A stretch of DNA of 64,000 nucleotides from the NCBI RefSeq assembly GCF_026130175.1, contig NZ_JAIGNI010000031.1, forward strand, positions 37,899-101,898. The letters are read 5' to 3'. This stretch comes from Lyngbya sp. CCAP 1446/10. Its GTDB lineage: Bacteria; Cyanobacteriota; Cyanobacteriia; Cyanobacteriales; Microcoleaceae. The notes under the pieces were generated by a model, which was not told where the DNA came from, ran no database searches, and saw only the letters and a program-made list of their open reading frames with translations. This document shows positions 8,561 through 17,204 of this stretch, piece after piece. The number at the start of each line of letters is the position of its first letter. The stretch's first letter is position 1. The translations under genes were made by a program, and so were the position numbers.

Positions 8561-8941
8561 TTTTTGCTCTTCAAATACTTAAATTCTCTCCTATTGTAAA
8601 GCTGGTGTGAAGCCAACTTTTGTACGAGCTGCTTATTTGACGATAAGTTTAAGTTATTAATACAATATACTTAAGTATTATTACATAGAAAAATATTAAG
8701 TTAATTTAACAAATTTTAACTAAAGTTACATTTTTGGGGCTGAACTCAGCTTTAAGCGTATATGATGCTTTGCCAAAAACTCAGTAAACTTCATCTTTGA
8801 ACACGAAATATCGCTAAATACATTAATAAAACTAATATATTACAACGCTTAACATTATAAATCTTTGAAAAACATCTAGCCATACCCAAAACCAACGCTT
8901 AGGATGGTGCTTACGTACTCGTAAGGAATACGTAAGGAGCA
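8561..8941. other. AT-rich divergent intergenic region
   Basis: About 380 bases between the divergent permease and radical SAM genes. It is AT-rich and contains a possible sigma-70-like promoter on the plus strand: TTGACG at 8637-8642 and TACAAT at 8661-8666 with 18 bases between. Around 8908-8960 the motif ACGTA is repeated several times (ttACGTActc, atACGTAagg, atACGTAc), which could be a protein-binding region. No longer gene was seen. Confidence 0.35.
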
Positions 8942-8986
8942 ATGCGTAATAATACGTACAAAAATCTGTTCGATAAATCAACTTAA
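8942..8986 (+). CDS. Possible 14-residue leader or peptide ORF
   Basis: A 14-codon ORF (MRNNTYKNLFDKST) is preceded by the strong ribosome-binding sequence TAAGGAG five bases before ATG. It ends 26 bases before the radical SAM gene. Its position invites comparison with precursor peptides of radical-SAM/SPASM maturases, or with a translated leader, but it lacks an obvious leader-core structure and is shorter than PqqA. It may simply be chance. Confidence 0.25.
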   Translation: MRNNTYKNLFDKST

Positions 8987-9012
8987 GTAACAACACATAA
9001 GGAAAACAAGAC

Positions 9013-10086
9013 ATGGATGCTTTAACATTATCCAGACTGGGCGTAAAACACACCCAGAGTGCAGTAGCCGAATCGCTCAGGATTAATACAGGATTCGACG
9101 TGACAAGCCCCGTCACTTTTTACGGCATTGTTAACGAACGCTGCAACGTTAAATGCCGCCAGTGCGAGTATTGGCGGCTCAAAGAATATAAAGACGAAAT
9201 GACAATCGAAGATTGGCAAAATGCCCTGTTGAGCGTCAAAGAATTTGTGGGCGAATTTTCGATCAACTTTAGCGGCGGCGAACCTTATATTAAAAAAGGT
9301 TTTCTAGACTTGCTAGCTTTTGCAAACAAAAACGGCATCCACGCCGGCGTAACCACCAACGGTTATTGCATGACCAAGGAAAATGCTGCTAAAACTGTGG
9401 CGGCGCGTCCTTTTAATGTGAATATGTCCGTTGACGGGCCGAATGCAGAATTGCACGATTATTTGCGCGGTCAACCCGGATTGTTCGATAGACTATCCAA
9501 AGGAATCGGTTATCTGCGCGCCGAACAAGAAAAGCAAAATGTCCTGTTTCCGATTAACGTCAAACCAACTATCAACCGCCTCAACTTCCGCCACTTAGAG
9601 GAAATTGTCACCTGGGCGAAAGGAATTGGAGCCACAACGGTGAACTTCCAACCAGTCAACCGCTGGACACCAGAAACCTATTCGGAATTGTGGATTGAAG
9701 AAGCAGACAGGGAAGAATTTTCACAGGTGATTGAGCGCTTAATTGAGATGAAGAAAAACGGCGCGCCAATTATGAACAGCGATGAAGTATTGCGTTTGAT
9801 GGTTCCTCACTTCCAAGAAGAAAAAGCTCCCGATTCAACTCGCCCTTGTCGCGTTGGACTGCGTAATTACTGGATCGATACGCGCGGCGACGTGAAATTG
9901 TGTGATGAATATCCGGTGATTGGCAATGTGAAAGAAGGCAGCGCCCGCGCGATTTGGTACGGCGAAAAAGCTCAAGAAGTTCGCCGGGATACTTTGAATT
10001 GTGGCAAGCTTTGTCTGATTACTTGTGTGTCGCAAAAGACGATTTTCGACAAGGTAAAAATGGGGATGAAGTTATTAAAAAATTGA
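9013..10086 (+). CDS. Radical SAM protein with SPASM-like C-terminal domain
   Basis: The 4Fe-4S/SAM motif is C-N-V-K-C-R-Q-C (CxxxCxxC, about residues 44-51), followed by the SAM-binding FSGGEPYIK and a TIM-barrel-like body with VNMSVDGPNAELHDYLRG. The C-terminal part has CRVGLRNYWID, VKLCDEYPVIGN and a terminal cluster C-x3-C-x4-C (LNCGKLCLITC), which looks like a SPASM-type region for extra Fe-S clusters. This layout is shared by RiPP maturases and by lipid or cofactor enzymes, so the substrate is open. ATG 9013 has AAGGA nine bases upstream. A hairpin with a T run follows the stop codon. A 14-codon ORF lies just upstream. Confidence 0.88.
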   Translation: MDALTLSRLGVKHTQSAVAESLRINTGFDVTSPVTFYGIVNERCNVKCRQCEYWRLKEYKDEMTIEDWQNALLSVKEFVGEFSINFSGGEPYIKKGFLDLLAFANKNGIHAGVTTNGYCMTKENAAKTVAARPFNVNMSVDGPNAELHDYLRGQPGLFDRLSKGIGYLRAEQEKQNVLFPINVKPTINRLNFRHLEEIVTWAKGIGATTVNFQPVNRWTPETYSELWIEEADREEFSQVIERLIEMKKNGAPIMNSDEVLRLMVPHFQEEKAPDSTRPCRVGLRNYWIDTRGDVKLCDEYPVIGNVKEGSARAIWYGEKAQEVRRDTLNCGKLCLITCVSQKTIFDKVKMGMKLLKN

Positions 10087-10123
10087 GGTTTGAGCAGTGT
10101 TAAAATTGCTTGTGTTTATGGTG

Positions 10124-10150
10124 CCGGGTTTTGGTAACAAACCCGGTTTT
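10124..10150 (+). terminator. Intrinsic terminator after the radical SAM gene
   Basis: CCGGGTTT at 10124-10131 pairs with AAACCCGG at 10139-10146, with a 7-base loop and a following TTTT. It lies 38 bases after the stop codon. Confidence 0.75.
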
Positions 10151-10485
10151 CTGTTTGATGAATTGTATTTTGGTTCGTACTGAGGAGTTTAGTTTTATTC
10201 AAAAAATGAGGACTTGAGTCTTCACTACAAACACTTGGAGAAAATTTTCCTTGCCAGCACCAGGATACCCAGTATCAACAAGTAGCAGAACCTCAACTAT
10301 AGCCTTTTTCAAAAAGATGAGATATCATGTTACTGACACTCACGAGTGAGGCGAAAATATAGCAGATCAAATGAACTATAATTACATGGTTGAGTAAAGC
10401 CTCCCCTGCGATACCAAACTTCCTAGCCTTTTTTAACTCATAGCAAGCAATGCTTGACTCACAAAACGTTTAGTTGTACCAAACA

Positions 10486-10579
10486 TTATAAGCTGTTAGT
10501 CATTTAAATTTCTTGCCTGAACCCCTTACAGTATGGGGTATAGACCACAAATAATGCAGTTTAAATGTGGAACAGCTTA
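10486..10579. mobile_element. MITE-like element, family 2, copy 2
   Basis: The left end TTATAAGCTGTTAGTC and right end TGGAACAGCTTA match the ends of the copies at 6587, 18295 and 39799. The right half also shares TTTAAATG with them. The interior has diverged and keeps only a weak remnant of the G-rich hairpin. Confidence 0.65.
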
Positions 10580-10642
10580 CATTATTAACAATCAAAGCTT
10601 ATTCGATTGATTTTCGGCCAAAAATACTTGAAATTTATCATG

Positions 10643-10757
10643 CAATACGGTTTACTTAAGACTGTTCAGTCTATAAAATTATGTGAAAAATATACACGCT
10701 CGTTTGCCGCGCGTGGACGTTCTCTTCGGACAAAAAAGCGTTAAGTGAACCGTATTG
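10643..10757. mobile_element. MITE-like element, family 3
   Basis: CAATACGGTTTACTTAA at the left end and TTAAGTGAACCGTATTG at the right end form a 17-bp terminal inverted repeat with one mismatch, 115 bases overall. There is no internal gene. The surrounding gap (10087-10860) holds no other gene; at 10298 it also contains a lone half of the family 1 end (TATAGCCTTTTTCAAAAAG). Confidence 0.65.
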
Positions 10758-10860
10758 ACAGATAAACTATCGGCAAGCTGTAGGAAAACTGCATTGCCTT
10801 TGGTCGTGTGAAGAGTAACATCAAATTCGACTGCACATCAATTGATAGGGAATCTAAGTT

Positions 10861-11226
10861 ATGGAATTCTTGATGGTCTTCCTTCCTGTAATAGCGCTCA
10901 TTCTATTTATTATCTGGTTTGTTAAATGGTTTGCTGCATGGTCTGCTAAAGTAAAGGCTTCCTTGCCAAGTTTTTCTAGAGAAGCTCGTGTCGTTACCAA
11001 GCGTCAACATCTCTTACCTGGTTGGTTATTCGGAACAATATATTATGTAACTTTTGAATTTTCCGATCGCAGCCGAGCAGAGATTTGTTTAGAGCCTCAC
11101 GATTATGCTATGCTAGCCCAGGGCGATCGAGGTACACTTTCTTATAGTATTGTGCCGGGTGCCGCTCCAGGAAAACTTGATTTTCAGAGCACTGTGTTTA
11201 AGAGATTCGATCGAGATTTGACATAA
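10861..11226 (+). CDS. DUF2500-like membrane-anchored protein
   Basis: This 121-residue protein starts with a hydrophobic helix (about residues 3-22) rich in Ile, Phe and Leu, then a beta-rich soluble part. EARVVTKRQH, YYVTFEFSDRSRAEI and DYAMLAQGDRGTLSY followed by FKRFDRD match the pattern of DUF2500 (YhhM-like) proteins, in which a small beta domain follows an N-terminal anchor. Molecular function is not known for the family. The gene is alone between a repeat-rich gap and a convergent TerC gene. A small hairpin of CCCCG and CGGGG lies downstream at about 11310-11335. Confidence 0.7.
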   Translation: MEFLMVFLPVIALILFIIWFVKWFAAWSAKVKASLPSFSREARVVTKRQHLLPGWLFGTIYYVTFEFSDRSRAEICLEPHDYAMLAQGDRGTLSYSIVPGAAPGKLDFQSTVFKRFDRDLT

Positions 11227-11416
11227 CCGGTCGATGTTTCACGCTTCGCCAACCTCTCAGCTTCAACATGAAACATTTCAAGTCGTGGTGTTACAGCATA
11301 AAAGCCTAAAAACCCCGTGACTTTTGTCCGGGGATGTGAGGCTGTTGCATATTTAATCTGCCTTCAGTCTTTTTAGGTTGACAGATTTAAGCGACTTGGA
11401 TCGAGATGAAAATATG

Positions 11417-12199
11417 TTAAATTTCAGACTTCTGTGGTTGCGATTCCGGCACAGCAACTTCTACATCCGGCAGATTGACAGCAACTTCCGCAGATTCTGT
11501 AAGAGATTCTACAATCTCAATATGCTCAGGAGTGCGTTTAGAAAAGCCCCAAACAAACATCAAGGCGATAGAGGAAATTAGCAGCCACTGCGGAGGTACT
11601 AAATTTTCATTAATTACTCTTACCAACAATCGCATTCCCACGAAGCCAACTGTAATGTAGCCAGCATCTTCAAGGTGTACGAACTCGTCTAACCAGCGGA
11701 TGAATAATTCCGCCATAAATCGCAGGGCGATAATTCCAATTGTGGCTCCAGTAACCACCAGCCAGATTTCGTTAGAAATTGCGATCGCAGTTGTAACGCT
11801 ATCCAAAGAAAATGCTAAATCCGTCAAAGCAATCACTGGAATTGCTTTCCACAGAGACGAAAATCTGGGGCCGTGATGTTCTCCATCGGAGTCAGCATCT
11901 GAGGCAAAGTGCTGGAAAACTAGCCACAGCAGGTACAGCGCCCCCAGCAGTTCAAACTGCCAGTATTTGATTACCCAAGTCGCTGTTAAAATTAGTGCGA
12001 TTCGCAGTACAAAAGCAATTATTAAACCGAGGTTGAGAGCTTGTTGCTGTAGCTTTTCATTTTCCAAACCTTTGGAAATAGATGCCAGGGCGATCGCGTT
12101 GTCAGCCGAAAGTACCGCCTCCAAGGCTACCAAAACCAACAATAATAAAAATGTGTCAACTCCCAAATTGGGCGAACCGTCGAGAAATTGCTCTAGCAT
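11417..12199 (-). CDS. TerC family integral membrane protein
   Basis: TerC/YkoY proteins are multi-pass membrane proteins linked to metal (notably Mn) homeostasis and to tellurite resistance; a plant homologue is needed for thylakoid biogenesis. The two family signatures are present: ALEAVLSADNAIALAS in the first helices and ALTDLAFSLDSVTTAIAIS in the middle, both carrying the conserved acidic residues within membrane. Seven hydrophobic segments can be counted over 260 residues, with a short soluble acidic C-terminal tail. No neighbouring tellurite genes are present, so a metal-export role is the more likely inference. Confidence 0.9.
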   Translation of the reverse strand: MLEQFLDGSPNLGVDTFLLLLVLVALEAVLSADNAIALASISKGLENEKLQQQALNLGLIIAFVLRIALILTATWVIKYWQFELLGALYLLWLVFQHFASDADSDGEHHGPRFSSLWKAIPVIALTDLAFSLDSVTTAIAISNEIWLVVTGATIGIIALRFMAELFIRWLDEFVHLEDAGYITVGFVGMRLLVRVINENLVPPQWLLISSIALMFVWGFSKRTPEHIEIVESLTESAEVAVNLPDVEVAVPESQPQKSEI

Positions 12200-12583
12200 T
12201 TAGTATTTTGTGCACCTAACGATTTGCAAGGGTCGAGCTCAGCGCAAATTACCGGCTCTGTCTAAAATGAGTGTCACCTTCACTTATCTTAACCTAGTGG
12301 GGTAACTTTGTCGCGGGCGATCGCTCTCAAGGAAGTTCGGCAATGAATTATCTAACGGATTTAAGGGATTTAACGGATTTACGCGATCGATGTTGAGCCT
12401 AGAAGTCAAGCGTGAAGACTTTTCCCACTCTCCCACTCCTGCACTCCCCCACTCTCCCACTCTCCCAATCCCCCACTCCCCGACGCACCAAATATATTGC
12501 AAGTTGTAACAAACCATTCCCAAAAGTGCCAATTTGTCTCAAATTGGTGAAAGCTCGTGCCCGCGAAAAGGAGTTTTCCGAAT
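12200..12583. other. Intergenic region upstream of psaM with C-rich heptamer-like repeat
   Basis: The stretch 12420-12482 is a degenerate tandem of CCCACTC/TCCCACT-like units, apparently another STRR family. Just before it, TAACGGATTTA-like units repeat at about 12353-12382. No gene was recognised; open frames here on the minus strand read through the repeat. The psaM promoter should lie between 12483 and 12570. Confidence 0.6.
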
Positions 12584-12679
12584 ATGTCTTTAACAGATAC
12601 CCAAGTCTACGTAGCGCTCGTAATTGCTTTGATTCCCGGAATCTTGGCTTTCCGGCTGTCAACTGAACTGTACAAGTAG
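12584..12679 (+). CDS. psaM: Photosystem I reaction centre subunit XII
   Basis: PsaM is a single-helix thylakoid membrane protein at the monomer interface of the photosystem I trimer. The 31-residue product reads [20 protein letters not shown] and continues to the conserved end FRLSTELYK, matching the family along its full length. The strong Shine-Dalgarno AAGGAG (12568-12573) sits 10 bases before ATG. The gene is too short for most ORF callers. It stands alone, 277 bases before the next gene on the same strand and apart from other photosystem genes. Confidence 0.95.
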   Translation: MSLTDTQVYVALVIALIPGILAFRLSTELYK

Positions 12680-12956
12680 TTTCGAGACACCAGTAGCGAA
12701 CCGCAAAACGCCTGCACAAGCAGTTAAATCTCGAAATTACAGACAACTGCTGCCACCGTGGAGTAGATTGTTTGTGGTCAGCAAGATGAGACTGCAAGGG
12801 CAGGCATTTTTATTGGAAAATTCCGTCTTCATGCGTCACCCAGTCTCAAAAATTTTGGCTGTCAGCACCCTGACAAACAGGGGCGAGTGTGCGTTAAACT
12901 CAGAATTTTCGGTTTTCAGCTCAAAAACGTCAGTCTCAGGTATTTGAAAAAAGATT

Positions 12957-13370
12957 ATGCAAGCGATTCAACCCACCGTTACTCCACTCCGTCCTGTAAA
13001 AAACCCCCCTCGGGCTACTCCTCGTCGTAGCAGCCGCCAGCGTTCCTACCCTCACCAAGCGCTCGCCGCCGAAACAGGAGTCAAGTTAGCAGTCAACATG
13101 GTACTTTCAGTCTGTGCGACTTCTGCTTTGATTCAGCTTTGGCCTCACTACCGGGCTGTGCAAGAAAAATTGCACGAAATCCAAGCTGAAGTCAATCTTA
13201 CGAGCGAGCGAGTAGAGAAGTCGCGATCGGACTTTAACCGCTATTTTGACCCCAGTCAAGCTAAAAGTGTCATGCAAGAGCAAAGCAATCGAGTTGATCC
13301 CCAGCAACGTCCAGTGATTTTGCAGGAACCCCAAGCACCCGATGCCGAGGAATCCACCCCGCAGCCTTAA
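12957..13370 (+). CDS. Conserved cyanobacterial single-pass membrane protein
   Basis: The 137-residue protein has a basic, Pro/Arg-rich N-terminal tail (about 1-38), one hydrophobic helix (about 44-64, VKLAVNMVLSVCATSALIQLW), then a charged helix likely to form a coiled coil (about 66-95), and a Gln/Pro-rich disordered C-terminus. The topology resembles small bitopic proteins such as FtsL/DivIC, but no sequence motif supports that role. I recall homologues across cyanobacteria without known function. It lies between psaM and ctpA, convergent with the latter. Confidence 0.65.
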   Translation: MQAIQPTVTPLRPVKNPPRATPRRSSRQRSYPHQALAAETGVKLAVNMVLSVCATSALIQLWPHYRAVQEKLHEIQAEVNLTSERVEKSRSDFNRYFDPSQAKSVMQEQSNRVDPQQRPVILQEPQAPDAEESTPQP

Positions 13371-13527
13371 TCGTGGGATAGCAACCTTAATCTGAAGATT
13401 GTTGTAGGATGTGTACCGCGCACACAGAAGAAAGAAGAGCGCACAAATAAGAGCGGGCGAATGGAATTCGCGCCTATACAAACAAAACCCGCCTCCGCGG
13501 GTTGAAGAAGGGACGGTTGAAATTACC

Positions 13528-14814
13528 TTATTCTCTTCCGTCGGCGGAGGCGGACATTGTTTGTGTAGGCGCGGTTTCCGCCGTCTTTGCCATCACGGTT
13601 TTTTCTTTCAGCAGTTGCAGTGCAGCTTGATATTGTAAGTCTTCTTCAGTGCCAATTCGATCGCGCGCAATCGACTCTAAAGGCACTACGCGATCGGGCG
13701 CAATCCCCAATTTGTTAATATCCGTGTGGTTCGGCGTCTCGTACTTAGCCACAGTCACAGCCAACCCGGAACCGTCAGACAAATCAAACAGCGACTGAAT
13801 CAGTCCTTTGCCGAAAGTCTTTTCGCCCACCAGTTGAGCTCTGCCGTTATCTTGTAGCGCACCAGCCAAAATTTCGCTAGCACTGGCTGTTCCCTTGTTC
13901 ACCAAAACAATTAGCGGATCGCCAGTCAAAGCTTGTCCCGAAGCCTCAAAACTGCCGAGAATGCCTTGTCTGTTGACCGTGTAGACGATCGTCCCGGAAT
14001 CGAGCCACAAGCGCGCAATTTCAATCCCCGCTTGCAATAGCCCGCCTGGGTTGTTCCGCAAGTCGAGAATGTAAGCGGCGGCGCCTTGTTTTTCCAAATG
14101 GTCGATCGCGTGGGCGACTTCTTCCGTGGCGTTAGCGCTGAATTGGCTCAAGCGAATATAGCCCAGCGGTAAATTGTCCGGCCCAGACTGCAATTCGGCA
14201 TAAACCGGGTGGAGTTCAATCCGATCGCGCACTAACTTAACATCCTCTGGAACGTCCCTTCCTTCGCGTCCCAAGGTCAAAGTTACAGGAGTGCCGATGC
14301 GGCCGCGCATTCGAGTGGCGGCTTCGTCTAGGCTCAATTCTGAGGTAGCAGTGCCGTCAATTTTCAAAATGCGATCGAGCGGTTGGATGCCGGCTTGATC
14401 CGCCGGTGAACCAGCTAAAGGAGCCACCACTGTCAGCGTATTTGTCTGGGGGTCGATCGCAATTTGCAGCCCAACTCCCGTCAATTCTCCCGAAGTGTTG
14501 ACCTGCAAACTGCGGTACTGTTCAGGTTTCAGCAGTCGAGTGAAGGGGTCGTCCAGATTCGCCAGCATCCCCTGAATCGCCGTGTAAGTCTGCTGTCTGT
14601 CGTTCAGCGGTGCCTTAACGGCTTTTTCGCGAATCGACCACCAGTTTTTCGAGTTGAAGCTGTCATCCACATAAGAACGATTGACAATGCGCCAAGCTTC
14701 GCTCAAAAGCTGCTGTTCTGGAGTTAGCGCCGCCGCAGGCCCAGCCCACGCGCCGAGAACCAGGGCGACTTGGAGTAACAGTACAATTGCAGTTTGGAAA
14801 ACTCGTCTGTGCAT
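13528..14814 (-). CDS. ctpA: Carboxyl-terminal processing protease (S41)
   Basis: CtpA-type proteases remove the C-terminal extension of the photosystem II D1 precursor in the thylakoid lumen. A signal peptide is visible at the N-terminus (hydrophobic core then GPAAALT). A PDZ domain spans about residues 95-175 (GVGLQIAI, AGIQPLDRILKIDG). The peptidase core has LRNNPGGLLQAG, the serine motif NKGTASASEILAGAL and the lysine motif EKTFGKGLIQS. ATG 14814 (MHRRVFQTAIVL) gives a standard signal peptide and is preferred to the upstream ATG at 14847. It is divergent from petB-petD, as in several other cyanobacteria. Cyanobacteria carry several paralogues (CtpA/B/C); the assignment to CtpA is inferred. 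Confidence 0.88.
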   Translation of the reverse strand: MHRRVFQTAIVLLLQVALVLGAWAGPAAALTPEQQLLSEAWRIVNRSYVDDSFNSKNWWSIREKAVKAPLNDRQQTYTAIQGMLANLDDPFTRLLKPEQYRSLQVNTSGELTGVGLQIAIDPQTNTLTVVAPLAGSPADQAGIQPLDRILKIDGTATSELSLDEAATRMRGRIGTPVTLTLGREGRDVPEDVKLVRDRIELHPVYAELQSGPDNLPLGYIRLSQFSANATEEVAHAIDHLEKQGAAAYILDLRNNPGGLLQAGIEIARLWLDSGTIVYTVNRQGILGSFEASGQALTGDPLIVLVNKGTASASEILAGALQDNGRAQLVGEKTFGKGLIQSLFDLSDGSGLAVTVAKYETPNHTDINKLGIAPDRVVPLESIARDRIGTEEDLQYQAALQLLKEKTVMAKTAETAPTQTMSASADGRE

Positions 14815-15411
14815 GATTTTTCTGTAAAAGATAGGCAAGTATTGCATTTCCTGTATTTTGAGTTTGTAGGCTTTTCAGCTTTTGCGCAGTCAAATCTCCC
14901 GGAGACATTCAGGATTTGTCAAACGTTCGCGTCAAATGTCCGCCGCGAACAAAAAATTATTTAAATGTAACATTTAATCTCAAAATCAATGAAGTTTTAT
15001 CATTAATATTAATCTAACGCTGTGACTCGCTGGGTGGCTCAGACTTTGGTCTGTAGCTTGGCTTTTGGCTCTATGCCAGCTTGGGGCGGATGTTGAGCTT
15101 GCAGAAAATGGTATTTGAGGCTCGGAAAAAGCATCGCTCCGTGAAATCTGCACAGCAATTATGTTACATTTTTTATCATAGTCTGGAATTCGATCGCGCA
15201 ACGCCAGCGAGTAGGGACAAGCGACCGCTTAGTTTCCAAGCACTTGCGGGCGATCGCACAATAGAGTTCCTTTCGTCAGCTCCAAATTTAAAAATAGCCT
15301 CAGGCATTTGCTAGTAAAAGCCAACTGCTCGGCGCGGGGCGACAAAAAAAACCTTGTGGCGGCTGCCCTGAACCTCAACCACAGCAATATTCTTTTAGGA
15401 ATTCTGGCTCC
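14815..15411. promoter_or_regulatory. Divergent regulatory region between ctpA and petBD
   Basis: About 600 bases separate the two divergent thylakoid genes. The region is AT-rich around 14950-15010 and contains HIP1-like GCGATCGC at 15250. No gene was recognised. Open frames in it lack family resemblance. Promoters for both units are expected here, but I could not pick out convincing -35/-10 pairs. Confidence 0.4.
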
Positions 15412-16080
15412 ATGTTTTCTAAACAAATCACCGAATCAAAAACCTACCAGTGGTTTGATGAACGCCTGGAAATTCAGGCGCTCGCAGACGATATCACTAC
15501 AAAGTATGTACCTCCCCACGTCAACATCTTCTATTGCTTGGGTGGCATTACTCTAGTTTGTTTTCTGATCCAGTTTGCCACCGGCTTCGCCATGACTTTC
15601 TATTACCGTCCCACGGTAGCAGAAGCTTTTTCTTCAGTGCAATACCTGATGAATGAAGTTAACTTCGGCTGGCTGATCCGCTCCATCCACCGCTGGTCTG
15701 CCAGCATGATGGTACTGATGATGATTCTGCACACCTTCCGGGTTTATTTGACCGGCGGCTTCAAAAAGCCCCGCGAATTAACCTGGGTGACAGGAGTCAT
15801 CTTGGCAGTCCTCACCGTTTCTTTCGGTGTAACCGGCTACTCTTTGCCTTGGGATCAAATCGGTTACTGGGCAGTTAAAATCGTTTCCGGTGTACCCGAA
15901 GCCATCCCGTTTGTCGGCTCTTTGTTGGTTGAACTGCTGCGCGGCGGTGTCAGCGTCGGTCAAGGTACTTTGACTCGTTACTACAGCTTGCACACTTTTG
16001 TCTTGCCTTGGCTGATTATCGTCTTCATGCTGGCTCACTTCTTGATGATTCGCAAGCAAGGCATCTCTGGCCCATTGTAA
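15412..16080 (+). CDS. petB: Cytochrome b6
   Basis: Cytochrome b6 is the haem-binding core of the thylakoid cytochrome b6f complex. The 222-residue sequence is nearly invariant: [14 protein letters not shown] carries the cysteine (C42) that binds the extra c-type haem cn, the second helix has the His ligands in [15 protein letters not shown] and [12 protein letters not shown], and the fourth helix supplies the others in YSLHTFVLP and [16 protein letters not shown]. Four transmembrane helices are evident. petD follows after 183 bases on the same strand, the standard petBD operon. Confidence 0.98.
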   Translation: MFSKQITESKTYQWFDERLEIQALADDITTKYVPPHVNIFYCLGGITLVCFLIQFATGFAMTFYYRPTVAEAFSSVQYLMNEVNFGWLIRSIHRWSASMMVLMMILHTFRVYLTGGFKKPRELTWVTGVILAVLTVSFGVTGYSLPWDQIGYWAVKIVSGVPEAIPFVGSLLVELLRGGVSVGQGTLTRYYSLHTFVLPWLIIVFMLAHFLMIRKQGISGPL

Positions 16081-16263
16081 ATTTTGAGTTGCTGGGGCGG
16101 TATTTTTTTTGCCCCCCTGCTGAATTTTGGGTTGAAAATTCAGAATTCATCTCTCATGATATTTATTACGGTCAATACTTCCTGCGATCGCGCCGCTGAT
16201 TCCGACTAACGAATACAGCGGAATGCCAAGCCCAAGTAAAACTAAAAGGAGAACACTGTTACT

Positions 16264-16746
16264 ATGTCTATTCTCAAAAAACCAGATTTGAGCGATCCAG
16301 AGCTACGCGCTAAGCTCGCTAAGGGCATGGGTCACAACTACTATGGCGAACCAGCTTGGCCTAATGACTTGCTCTACGTTTTCCCAATTGTGATCATGGG
16401 AACGATTTCTCTGTGCGTCGGCTTGGCTGTACTAGACCCGGCTATGATTGGCGAACCTGCCAATCCTTTTGCTACACCGCTGGAAATTCTGCCCGAATGG
16501 TATTTGTGGCCTGTGTTCCAACTCCTGCGCGTTTTGCCTAACAAATTGTTGGGAATTGCTTGCATGGCTGGTGTTCCTCTGGGCTTGATTTTGATTCCGT
16601 TCATCGAGAATGTTAACAAGTTCCAAAATCCGTTCCGCCGCCCTGTTGCTACTACAGTCTTCCTGTTGGGAACTGCCATAACTCTGTGGTTGGGTATTGG
16701 TGCTGTTTTCCCGATCGACAAATCTTTCACCCTGGGTCTGTTCTAA
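16264..16746 (+). CDS. petD: Cytochrome b6f complex subunit IV
   Basis: Subunit IV completes the cytochrome-b-like core of the b6f complex and contributes the PEWY segment of the quinol-oxidising site, seen here as [14 protein letters not shown]. The 160-residue protein starts with [21 protein letters not shown] and has three membrane helices. A good ribosome site (AAGGAG) lies upstream. It is the second gene of petBD and is followed by an intrinsic terminator at 16768-16832. Confidence 0.98.
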   Translation: MSILKKPDLSDPELRAKLAKGMGHNYYGEPAWPNDLLYVFPIVIMGTISLCVGLAVLDPAMIGEPANPFATPLEILPEWYLWPVFQLLRVLPNKLLGIACMAGVPLGLILIPFIENVNKFQNPFRRPVATTVFLLGTAITLWLGIGAVFPIDKSFTLGLF

Positions 16747-16767
16747 GATTCACGGTTGCTTAAATTT

Positions 16768-16832
16768 GACGCCCGTGGGTTTCCTGTAAAGTGCTTTTGT
16801 ACTACCCGGAAACTTTAACGGGCGTCATTTTA
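16768..16832 (+). terminator. Intrinsic terminator of petBD
   Basis: GACGCCCGT at 16768-16776 pairs perfectly with ACGGGCGTC at 16818-16826, with a further inner GTTTCC/GGAAAC pairing, followed by ATTTTATTT. Confidence 0.85.
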
Positions 16833-16865
16833 TTTGAGATTTGAGATTTGGACTAAAGTACGAAA

Positions 16866-16951
16866 TATAGCTTTTATCAGAAAGATGTGGTACGCTTCCG
16901 GCATAGGGGATATGGCATGAGGCTCTCCTCACTTTTTTGAGAACCGTTATA
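16866..16951. mobile_element. MITE-like element, family 1, copy 1
   Basis: The left end TATAGCTTTTATCAGAAAG and right end CTCACTTTTTTGAGAACCGT followed by TATA form the terminal inverted repeat shared with 19994-20127 and 42196-42317. The interior contains one or two GGCATAG-like units rather than a long tandem. It follows the petBD terminator. Confidence 0.7.
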
Positions 16952-17149
16952 CCATGATTAAAGTAATTTTTTAAGTAGAATTTCTACTAAATTAGATGCT
17001 CTTACCCTGCTGTCCCCCAAGAGCGAACTATGCAACAATCGCTCTTGGGGAACAGCACTACAACTGTAAAACTGAGATGCTTTCTATGAAGACTTCCATT
17101 CTTCATTACAAACAAATTTGATGGCGGGTGTGCGATCGGAGATAATATA

Positions 17150-17204
17150 ACTAATGACCGATGACTAATGACTGATGACTGATGACTCAAACTATTGTCG
17201 TTAA
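17150..17204. repeat. Heptanucleotide STRR overlapping the proB start
   Basis: Tandem ATGACTA/ATGACTG/ATGACCG-like 7-mers run directly into the proB initiation codon, whose ATGACTC is itself the last unit of the array. The translation start region of proB is thus repeat-derived. Confidence 0.75.

Noticed and set aside
10298..10316. Possible further full copy of the family 1 element
   Set aside because: Only the left end is recognisable; no matching inverted end was found within about 200 bases.
12284..12797. Minus-strand open frames around the psaM gene
   Set aside because: They read through the C-rich repeat and the opposite strand of psaM; psaM is clearly the real gene.
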